Virus record (IMG/VR): IMGVR_UViG_3300024518_001460
Coordinates: 1 to 25,492 of that record
Origin: a virus
Length of the DNA stretch: 25,492 bases
Reading direction: 5' to 3' (one strand)
Shown: piece by piece, positions 4,553 through 10,154 of the stretch
Numbering within the stretch: position 1 is the first letter of the stretch
How the letters are laid out: each line of letters opens with the position of its first letter
Made by a program: the position numbers and the translations under genes
Notes under the pieces: generated by a model
The model's input: only the letters and a program-made list of their open reading frames with translations
Told to the model about the DNA's origin: nothing
Databases searched by the model: none

Positions 4553-5304
4553 ATTTACGCCCCTGGTACAAGAGATACCCGGCCGATTTTATTGCCGGCA
4601 CGCTGGCGCTGACCCTTGAACAAAAGGGCGCCTACAGCATTGTGCTGGATCTCATGTACGACCAGGGCGGGCCTATTCCAGACGATCCAAAATGGATTGC
4701 CAGGGTATGTGGATGCTCTGTCCGCAAGTGGAAAGCCATTCGCCAGATCCTAATAAATCACGGCAAGATTGAGGCCGAAAATGACGTGCTGATTAATTTT
4801 CGCGTCGAAAAAGAAGCCGAAAACAGCGCGAAAGAAGCGCGAAAACTTGCTGAAAATGGTGCGAAAGGTGGTTTAAAACGAGCTGAGAATTTAACCAAAG
4901 TCAATGGAAACAGTCATTTAGCCAAAAAAGGGCTACCAAAAACAGCCAAGCATACTAGAAGCCAGAGTCCAGAGACTAGAAAAGAAAAAGAATACAAAGA
5001 AAAAGAATTTGACGAATTTTGGGCGGCATACCCTCGGAAGGTTGGCAAGGGCCAAGCTCGAAAAGCCTACGCCACGGCATTGAAGACAACCGATGCTGCA
5101 ATTCTACTCACTGCCGTTCAGCGGATCCCGAAACCTGAAGACATGGAATTTTTTCCGCATCCATCAACATGGCTCAATGGCGAGCGCTGGCTGGACGAGA
5201 CCGGGCCGTCAGAGAACGGCGAAGATACCTATGATGACTTCAAGGCGGCTGCAAAAGAACACACTGCTGATCTGCTGCGACAGATGAAGGAAACAATGGA
5301 ATGA
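4549..5304 (+). CDS. DUF1376/YdaU-type phage replication protein (251 aa)
   Basis: The first 85 residues (NLRPWYKRYPADFIAGTLAL, then EQKGAYSIVLDLMYDQGGPI and WIARVCGCSVRKWK) match DUF1376, a winged-helix-like domain at the start of phage replication-initiation proteins. The C terminus (EFDEFWAAYPRKVGKGQARK and FPHPSTWLNGERW) is the typical tail of lambda-O/DnaT-like phage replication proteins that load helicase. A lysine/glutamate-rich linker of about 75 residues joins them. The ATG at 4549 is chosen because it overlaps the upstream stop and begins the conserved domain; the TTG at 4498 only adds shadow sequence. The linker DNA holds an 11-bp repeat array. Confidence 0.88.
   Translation: MNLRPWYKRYPADFIAGTLALTLEQKGAYSIVLDLMYDQGGPIPDDPKWIARVCGCSVRKWKAIRQILINHGKIEAENDVLINFRVEKEAENSAKEARKLAENGAKGGLKRAENLTKVNGNSHLAKKGLPKTAKHTRSQSPETRKEKEYKEKEFDEFWAAYPRKVGKGQARKAYATALKTTDAAILLTAVQRIPKPEDMEFFPHPSTWLNGERWLDETGPSENGEDTYDDFKAAAKEHTADLLRQMKETME
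4815..4913 (+). repeat. Nine-unit 11-bp periodic array, candidate replication origin
   Basis: Cutting the sequence every 11 bases from 4815 aligns the units AGCCGAAAACA, GCGCGAAAGAA, GCGCGAAAACT, TGCTGAAAATG and GTGCGAAAGGT, followed by four weaker units. GAAA occurs at 4819, 4830, 4841, 4852, 4863 and 4907; the register positions 4874, 4885 and 4896 hold TAAA, GAGA and CAAA. A further GAAA at 4807 is offset by one base. The period is not a multiple of three, so a repeated peptide cannot explain it. A purine-rich, A-rich stretch follows to about 5030. Iterons inside a replication gene followed by AT-rich DNA are the layout of the lambda O-gene origin. Confidence 0.5.
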
Positions 5305-5756
5305 GCCAGCCAGACAACACAATTGGCGAGCCTATTTTTCAGCCGGAATTAACGGGCGACAGGCTGCGCGATCAGGATGCAATCGACTGGTTTGAGTTCT
5401 GCGGCAAGCTGGTTGATCATAATAGCAAATTTTATAACACTTGGATGGAAAACCGCTGGCGACGCGCTGACAAAAAAGCGGGCGGCCAGGGCAGAGACCG
5501 CAAGGACTCGGCAGTAAAGGCCGAGGCGCACCATGGAGCAATCTACATTCGCTGCCCGTCAAAAGCCTGGGCACACCACATGCGGGAAGCCATGACGACG
5601 GACATCCGCGGCTTGACACACCGAAAGCTGATAATCCTGGCGCCTGGTGGGCGACCGAAAAAGCCAGTTACGGAAGCTGAAAAGCTGGCGGCCGAGGAGA
5701 TCCTACGGCAATACCAGGCACGGAAGGGCGTGCAACCGATTTTGGAGGAGTTTTGA
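5301..5756 (+). CDS. Hypothetical protein downstream of the replication gene (151 aa)
   Basis: Overlaps the replication gene by four bases (ATGA), so the two are coupled. The middle region is strongly basic (NRWRRADKKAGGQGRDRKDS and KAWAHHMREAMTTDIRGLTH). The C-terminal 30 residues are a charged helix (EAEKLAAEEILRQYQARKG). No family or active-site motif is recognised. Its place suggests a replication or DNA-binding accessory, for instance a loader partner, but this is inferred from context and charge alone. The gene has one credible start. Confidence 0.72.
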   Translation: MSQPDNTIGEPIFQPELTGDRLRDQDAIDWFEFCGKLVDHNSKFYNTWMENRWRRADKKAGGQGRDRKDSAVKAEAHHGAIYIRCPSKAWAHHMREAMTTDIRGLTHRKLIILAPGGRPKKPVTEAEKLAAEEILRQYQARKGVQPILEEF

Positions 5757-5761
5757 CAACC

Positions 5762-5971
5762 ATGAGCAAGCGGGATGAAGTGGAGAAGGCGATCTGCTGT
5801 CCGGGCGGCTGTCGCCATAGCGATACGTGCGGGTCACATAATTCCGCAGAAGAGGCCCGCGCCGCTATCGGGGCCCTGATGGAGCCGAGCGAGGCGATGT
5901 TGGAAGCGGGAATGGCGGTAATGCCGACGCACGCAGTTTGGCAAGCCATGCTGAAGGCGGCAGAAGAATGA
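5762..5971 (+). CDS. Small cysteine-containing protein with WQAMLKAA tail (69 aa)
   Basis: A perfect GGAGGAG ribosome site (5744-5750) lies 11 bases before the ATG at 5762. The TTG at 5753 is only two bases from that site and is less likely. The N-terminal part carries CCPGGCRHSDTC, a possible metal-binding cluster. The rest (EEARAAIGALMEPSEAMLEA, ending AVWQAMLKAAEE) is helical, and this ending is repeated 385 bases downstream in another frame. No function is known. Similar short proteins ending in (V/T)WxAMLxAA are common in phages of alphaproteobacteria. Confidence 0.72.
   Translation: MSKRDEVEKAICCPGGCRHSDTCGSHNSAEEARAAIGALMEPSEAMLEAGMAVMPTHAVWQAMLKAAEE
5939..5961 (+). repeat. 23-bp direct repeat, copy 1
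   Basis: A 23-base segment that begins TGGCAAGCCATG is identical to 6324-6346. Here it is read in frame as WQAMLKAA at the end of the 69-aa protein. Confidence 0.85.
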
Positions 5972-6339
5972 ACACCACCGCAGACACAGCAGAGCGGTAT
6001 CCCTGCGAGAAATGCCACGCGCCCACTAAGGACGGCATTTACCGAAACGAAGCATTGCTTGCGGCGCACGCAGAGATCGAGCGGCTACGCCAGCAATGGG
6101 AGCATTTTCAAGAGTTAGTTCAAAAGCACGCAGACGAACAGGACGCCGAGATAGCGGCGGCGTCTCAGGCATTAATTGTCCAGGAAGCCGTCCACAGGGA
6201 AGAAGCCGAGCGGCTACGCAAGCTAGTTTTCACCTACGGCGAAATGCCATTCCCGTGCCACGACTTTATGACAGCCGACGAATGGGAGCAGATTTGCGCC
6301 ATTGTGGCTCTGCAAAGTCCACATGGCAAGCCATGCTGA
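5968..6339 (+). CDS. Zinc-finger/coiled-coil phage protein, possibly frameshifted at its end (123 aa)
   Basis: The start overlaps the upstream stop (ATGA). It opens MNTTADTAERYPCEKCHAPT, where CEKC may bind metal. A long charged helix follows (AHAEIERLRQQWEHFQELVQ and EEAERLRKLVF), probably a coiled coil. It ends QSPHGKPC at 6339, but a reading frame shifted by -1 would end ...TWQAMLKAALEEIE at 6365. That end overlaps the next ATG exactly as all other genes here do, and matches the tail of the previous gene. The present stop therefore looks displaced by a frameshift, a recombination join or a base-call error. Function unknown. Confidence 0.65.
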   Translation: MNTTADTAERYPCEKCHAPTKDGIYRNEALLAAHAEIERLRQQWEHFQELVQKHADEQDAEIAAASQALIVQEAVHREEAERLRKLVFTYGEMPFPCHDFMTADEWEQICAIVALQSPHGKPC

Positions 6340-6346
6340 AGGCGGC
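6324..6346 (+). repeat. 23-bp direct repeat, copy 2
   Basis: Identical to 5939-5961. The frame that would again give WQAMLKAA ends at 6365, overlapping the next start codon. The annotated upstream gene passes through it in another frame and stops at 6339. Confidence 0.85.
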
Positions 6347-6361
6347 GCTGGAGGAAATCGA

Positions 6362-6553
6362 ATGACAGACATCAAGCCATCCGATCTGGCCTGTCCTGCC
6401 TATGAATGGACTCACGTAAAATATGTCCAAGGCCGCAATGTTGGCTGTCAAGGGCGGCATATGACCGAAGATGAAAGGGCCACAGTTGGGCATTGTATGG
6501 AGTTTTGCGGCTCGGATGAGTGCGCTGTTTTGTGCGACGAGGATAAGACATGA
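6362..6553 (+). CDS. Small cysteine-rich hypothetical protein (63 aa)
   Basis: The ATG at 6362 follows GGAGGAAATCGA, a good ribosome site. The longer reading from 6302 has no good start and is not used. The protein (MTDIKPSDLACPAYEWTHVK, then GRNVGCQGRHMTEDERATVG and CMEFCGSDECAVLCDED) has six cysteines and two or three histidines in 63 residues, so it probably binds metal. I do not recognise a family. The stop overlaps the next ATG (ATGA). Confidence 0.65.
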   Translation: MTDIKPSDLACPAYEWTHVKYVQGRNVGCQGRHMTEDERATVGHCMEFCGSDECAVLCDEDKT

Positions 6554-6717
6554 ACACCACTGCAAACATAGTAGAGCGGACAGAGACAGACAGGACGTTA
6601 CATAAAGGCATGCGCCTAGATGAGGAATGGCTTGGCTTTAAAATAATTTACACAGTGTCGCTTTGGTTGGTTTATCAAGAATCGAAACGAAAGGGAGGAG
6701 ACAGAGCCCCTGATTGA
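6550..6717 (+). CDS. Hypothetical protein with duplicated N terminus (55 aa)
   Basis: Starts in an ATGA overlap. The first 30 bases match the start of the 123-aa gene at 5968 in 26 of 30 positions, and all four differences are transitions. The peptides begin MNTTANIVER and MNTTADTAER. The rest (MRLDEEWLGFKIIYTVSLWL, then VYQESKRKGG) is unlike that gene and has a short hydrophobic stretch too brief to be a sure membrane span. The DNA is more A/T-rich than its surroundings. This may be a remnant left by recombination between the two start segments, or a true small gene. Confidence 0.5.
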   Translation: MNTTANIVERTETDRTLHKGMRLDEEWLGFKIIYTVSLWLVYQESKRKGGDRAPD

Positions 6718-6748
6718 CGAGCCAGCCCGAAAGGAATAGCATTTAACC

Positions 6749-6892
6749 ATGAGTGCAAACTCAGACCAATCGCGCAGGATACCGGGCCCCGGCTCCCGCC
6801 TGCCGTGCCGTCGGGCCAAGCCGGCGTCCTGCTTAGCTCTGCAAAGCGGGGCTGCGATGGCCCGACGCGCACCTATGCTGGAAGTTGGGTAG
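6749..6892 (+). CDS. Doubtful small ORF before the methyltransferase gene (47 aa)
   Basis: ATG at 6749, stop TAG at 6890-6892 directly before the ATG of the next gene. The peptide is basic and low in structure (MSANSDQSRRIPGPGSRLPC, then RRAKPASC) with no domain. The only ribosome-site-like stretch (AAAGGAA) is 14 bases away. It could be a linker ORF that delivers ribosomes to the methyltransferase gene, or simply a leader. I list it with low confidence because the 175-base interval would otherwise be empty. Confidence 0.35.
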   Translation: MSANSDQSRRIPGPGSRLPCRRAKPASCLALQSGAAMARRAPMLEVG

Positions 6893-8107
6893 ATGGCCGC
6901 ACCAAAGCGTAATGCCATGAGGCAGATCGAAACGCGCCGGCTGGAAAGCCTGATTCCCTATGCCAACAACGCCCGGACTCATTCGGACGAGCAGATCGCG
7001 CAGATCGCCGCCAGTATCAAAGAGTTTGGCTGGACCAACCCAGTCCTGGTAGACGGTGATAACGGCATCATAGCGGGCCATGGGCGCGTTCTGGCAGCGG
7101 AACGGCTGGGAATGGACGAGGCGCCTTGCATTGAGCTGGACGGCCTGAGCGAGGCCCAAAGGAAGGCCTACATACTTGCAGACAACCGCCTGGCCCAAAA
7201 CGCCGGCTGGGACAACGATCTACTTCGCATCGAGCTAAACGGCCTCGAGGCCATGGACTTTGATCTAAGCCTGATAGGCTTCGGTGAAGACGACTTGGCC
7301 AACCTGATGAATGATCCGGGCGAGGGGCTCACAGATCCCGACGCTGTCCCGGACATCCCTGAAGACCCGGTAACGCAACTCGGCGACGTGTGGCTGCTCG
7401 GCAAGCACCGCCTGGTATGCGGTGACAGCACAAACGCGGACGACGTGGACGCGGCATTGATAGGGCGTCGTGCTGATGTGTGTTTGACCGATCCGCCGTA
7501 TGGCCTTGGCGAAGGCAAGGAAAGCGGGAAAAATGACTATCATGGCTATGAAGATACAAGAGAAAATTTAGAGGCAATTGCAGCCGATTGGCTTGCGCTG
7601 GCCAGGGCCCACTCGGAGGCTGTTGTTTTTTCGCCTGGGGTGACTAACCAGTGGCTATATCCAGAACCAGACTGGGTGTTTTGTTGGTTCTATGGTGGCG
7701 GCCAGCTTCGATCGTCTTGGGGGTTTAACTGCTGGCAGCCTTTCTTGTGTTATGGAAAAGACCCGTCATTGGCGTCTGGAAACGGCGGAAGGCCAGACGC
7801 TGTTGATATGAACGTGCCAGCAAACGCCAAGGATATTGACCATCCATGTCCTAAGCCGGTCAAGCTGTGGGAGTGGTTGGCAAAACGTCTTGTTTTTAGC
7901 CCTAACGCGGTATTGTTTGAACCGTTCTCGGGGAGCGGCACGACAATTATTGTGGGCGAGATGCGCGGAATATCAGTTGCGGCCATTGAGCTAAGCCCTG
8001 CATACGTAGATGTTGCAGTGCAACGATGGCAGGACTTCACCGGAGCACAAGCAACACTAGAGGCGGACGGAACATTATTCCCGTCTATAAAAGCCAATGC
8101 CGCGTAA
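6893..8107 (+). CDS. ParB-like nuclease/DNA methyltransferase fusion (404 aa)
   Basis: Residues 8-110 are a ParB/Srx-type domain (RLESLIPYANNARTHSDEQI, GHGRVLAAERLG, ADNRLAQNAGWD). Then comes an N6-adenine or N4-cytosine methyltransferase core with DPPY at about 200 (catalytic motif IV) and FSGSGTT at about 345-351 (the S-adenosylmethionine site). The catalytic motif comes first, as in the beta class. Such fusions are common phage proteins thought to methylate phage DNA against host restriction. The core (7621-7920) is 51% GC against 60% for 7141-7440 by hand count, suggesting a swapped module. ATG 6918 (MRQIETRR) is a possible alternative start. It overlaps the next gene by 11 bases. Confidence 0.9.
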   Translation: MAAPKRNAMRQIETRRLESLIPYANNARTHSDEQIAQIAASIKEFGWTNPVLVDGDNGIIAGHGRVLAAERLGMDEAPCIELDGLSEAQRKAYILADNRLAQNAGWDNDLLRIELNGLEAMDFDLSLIGFGEDDLANLMNDPGEGLTDPDAVPDIPEDPVTQLGDVWLLGKHRLVCGDSTNADDVDAALIGRRADVCLTDPPYGLGEGKESGKNDYHGYEDTRENLEAIAADWLALARAHSEAVVFSPGVTNQWLYPEPDWVFCWFYGGGQLRSSWGFNCWQPFLCYGKDPSLASGNGGRPDAVDMNVPANAKDIDHPCPKPVKLWEWLAKRLVFSPNAVLFEPFSGSGTTIIVGEMRGISVAAIELSPAYVDVAVQRWQDFTGAQATLEADGTLFPSIKANAA

Positions 8108-8450
8108 AAAGGCAGGCGCACCAACGTTTAAGCCAACGGACCGGGACCGAGAACTCGTCAAAATCCTGACTGCTGGCGGCGTTCCGCAAGAGCGCATTGC
8201 CATGGGCATGGGCGAGAAGGGCATTGATCCGAAGACATTGCGTAAGCATTTCCGCCAGGAACTAGATCAATCGTCCGTATTCGCTGACGCCATATGCATT
8301 GGGGAACTGCAGAAAAAGATACGCAGCGGCGACACCACGGCAATGATCTGGTGGACAAAAACCCGTATGGGCTGGAAGGAAACCAACGTCAACGAGCACG
8401 CGGGCGCCGTAACCCTGCGGACAATCTACGAGAACGAGCCGAAGAAATGA
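8097..8450 (+). CDS. Putative terminase small subunit (117 aa)
   Basis: The N-terminal part (KPTDRDRELVKILTAGGVPQ, ERIAMGMGEKGIDPKTLRKH) is a helix-turn-helix of the kind found directly before large terminase genes. The second half (AICIGELQKKIRSGDTTAMI then TKTRMGWKETN) matches the oligomerisation-like part in which AAIFWLKxRxGW is typical. Small terminases recognise the packaging site and regulate the large subunit. The gene overlaps the methyltransferase gene and lies next to the large terminase, which supports the call. No cos or pac site can be seen by eye. Confidence 0.8.
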   Translation: MPRKKAGAPTFKPTDRDRELVKILTAGGVPQERIAMGMGEKGIDPKTLRKHFRQELDQSSVFADAICIGELQKKIRSGDTTAMIWWTKTRMGWKETNVNEHAGAVTLRTIYENEPKK

Positions 8451-8497
8451 AGCTGTACGATTTCAACTGGGTAACACGCCGCAGCACAAGTCATTGA
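8447..8497 (+). CDS. 16-codon coupling ORF before large terminase
   Basis: Starts in an ATGA overlap with the small terminase stop and ends with a TGA that overlaps the TTG start of the large terminase (TTGA at 8494-8497). The peptide MKLYDFNWVTRRSTSH has no known role. The TTG has no Shine-Dalgarno, so ribosomes finishing this mini-ORF probably supply initiation. Its existence as a peptide is unproven. Confidence 0.4.
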   Translation: MKLYDFNWVTRRSTSH

Positions 8498-9867
8498 CTG
8501 ACATCACCCGCCATATACGCCACTACCAGGCACCGCTACACAAATTCATGGTGCAGGGCGGCAAGCGGGCGATAGAGATAGCCCACCGACGCTGGGGCAA
8601 GGATGAAGTGGCCCTCGCGGCGACATGCGACCTGGCAATGCAGCGTCCAGCCACATACTGGCATTGCCTCCCTGAGTACGAGCAGGCCCGCAAGGCGATC
8701 TGGGCCGCAGTCAACCCGCACACTGGCAAGCGCAGGATTGACGAGGCATTTCCCGACGCCATTCGCAGCGGCAAGGACGAGCAGGGCATGTTTATCAAGC
8801 TTGTCAACGGCTCGACGTGGCAGGTAATCGGCTCGGATCGGTACAATGCCCTGGTGGGCGCTGGCGTGGCCGGCGTGGTGTTTTCCGAATGGGCGCTGGC
8901 TAACCCGTCAAGCTGGGGCTACATCAGCCCGATGATGCGGGAAAACGATGGCTGGGCGATGTTTATCACCACGCCGCGGGGAAGAAATCACGCTACGACA
9001 ATGATGGACTATGCGCTGAAGACGCCAGGCTGGTTTGCCGAGACATCGACCGCACTAGACACTGAGCTTTTCAGCAGCGAAGAGCTTGCCGAGATCAAGG
9101 GCGAGTATATCGGCCTGTATGGCGAAGACTTCGGCACGGCGCAATTCGAGCAGGAATACCTCTGCAATCTGGACGCCGCTGTTTTGGGAAGCTACTACGG
9201 CGGGGAGATAGCCAAGGCGCGGCGTGAAGGCAGAATCCGGCCTATTGATCACGATCCTGAATTGCCGGTGACGACGGTCTGGGATATCGGCTGGACCGAC
9301 GATACCTACATCCTGTTTTGCCAGATGCTGATGGGCGAAGTCAGGGTGATCGACACCTATCACAACAGCGGCATGGATCTGGCCCACTACGCAGACATTC
9401 TGGCCGGCAAGGACTACAAATACGCCCGGCACTGGCTGCCGCACGACGCGCAGGCCAAGACGCTCGCGGCGGCCGGCCGGTCGGTCTACGAGCAGCTAAC
9501 GACGGACCACGGGTTGAAGCACGTCGAGATCCTGCGCAATACCAACACCGAGCAGCAGGGCATCATCGCGGCCAGGAAGCTATTCGATCGGATCTGGATA
9601 GATGACAGCCAGGAGCATTTCCTATCGGCTGTCGGCCAATTCCGCCGGGAATGGGATGACGACAAGAAGATGTTTCGTGATCGGCCGGTGCACGACTGGA
9701 CAAACCACGCCGCCGATGCGCTAAGGTATCTTGCCTGGGTTTGGATGGAGCCGCCGAAGCCGGAAGAAAAGCCGGCCGTCAGGGGCATAACCATCGGCGG
9801 GCCGTCGACGCTAACGATGAATGATTTGCTGGATATAGTGAAGCGGCGGCGAGAGAGGGTGGATTGA
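8494..9867 (+). CDS. terL: Terminase large subunit (457 aa)
   Basis: The motor ATPase and headful/cos nuclease that pumps DNA into the prohead. The Walker A region is HRRWGKD (31-37), the GKD form seen in a phage-specific branch instead of GKT/S. Walker B is GVVFSE (127-132), and a TTPRG coupling motif follows at 159-163. The C-terminal RNase H-like nuclease has VWDIGW (D264), PHDA (D318) and NHAADALRYL (D408). Length is normal. The start is the TTG at 8494, which is coupled to the mini-ORF before it; the frame is open further upstream (to about 8455) without a better start codon. The stop overlaps the next ATG. Confidence 0.93.
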   Translation: MTDITRHIRHYQAPLHKFMVQGGKRAIEIAHRRWGKDEVALAATCDLAMQRPATYWHCLPEYEQARKAIWAAVNPHTGKRRIDEAFPDAIRSGKDEQGMFIKLVNGSTWQVIGSDRYNALVGAGVAGVVFSEWALANPSSWGYISPMMRENDGWAMFITTPRGRNHATTMMDYALKTPGWFAETSTALDTELFSSEELAEIKGEYIGLYGEDFGTAQFEQEYLCNLDAAVLGSYYGGEIAKARREGRIRPIDHDPELPVTTVWDIGWTDDTYILFCQMLMGEVRVIDTYHNSGMDLAHYADILAGKDYKYARHWLPHDAQAKTLAAAGRSVYEQLTTDHGLKHVEILRNTNTEQQGIIAARKLFDRIWIDDSQEHFLSAVGQFRREWDDDKKMFRDRPVHDWTNHAADALRYLAWVWMEPPKPEEKPAVRGITIGGPSTLTMNDLLDIVKRRRERVD

Positions 9868-10097
9868 TGTTTACTGATTATAACGAAATGTGGCTTTCGT
9901 GGCGCCCTGTGCAAACCGCGTTGGGACGGCGGTGGCTATGCTTCGTAAATAGAACCACAAGCTACAATTTTAGCGGCGGTAGCGATTGGCTGATATACAA
10001 ATATTCAGACTTGCCGCCGCCTACGGGAGACTACGTCTCGAACGCACCGCATGGCTGTCATCATGAGAGCAAAGACAGAAGCTTGTTTGACATCTGA
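9867..10097 (+). CDS. Hypothetical protein between terminase and portal (76 aa)
   Basis: The ATG at 9867 shares a base with the terminase stop (TGATG) and has an AGAGAGGG ribosome-site-like stretch upstream. The peptide (MFTDYNEMWLSWRPVQTALG, ending in PHGCHHESKDRSLFDI) is rich in aromatic residues and looks beta-like. No family is recognised. The gene is less GC-rich than terminase and portal, which may mean it is a late insertion. The 57 bases between it and the portal gene hold a ribosome site and a short GCGCA/TGCGC hairpin. Confidence 0.6.
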   Translation: MFTDYNEMWLSWRPVQTALGRRWLCFVNRTTSYNFSGGSDWLIYKYSDLPPPTGDYVSNAPHGCHHESKDRSLFDI

Positions 10098-10121
10098 TTT
10101 TCAGGCATAATCCGCCCCGTC

Positions 10122-10135
10122 GCGCAGTGATGCGC
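10122..10135. other. Short hairpin before the portal gene
   Basis: GCGCA (10122-10126) and TGCGC (10131-10135) form a 5-bp stem with a GTGA loop, 20 bases before the portal start. No U-tract follows. It may tune portal translation or be incidental. Confidence 0.3.
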
Positions 10136-10154
10136 CGCGAAACCGAGGCCATGC

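Noticed and set aside
6096-6365. 89-aa gene in the frame ending WQAMLKAALEEIE
   Set aside because: Most of its length is a shadow of the 123-aa gene; only the last 14 or so residues look real, so I treat it as a displaced C terminus.
8001-8500. cos or pac packaging site near the terminase genes
   Set aside because: No repeated or palindromic element could be supported by eye; packaging type cannot be stated.
10087-10111. Possible promoter before the portal gene (TTGACA and CATAAT)
   Set aside because: The -35 is perfect but the spacing to CATAAT is only 13 bases, too short, and TTGACA also encodes the end of the 76-aa protein.
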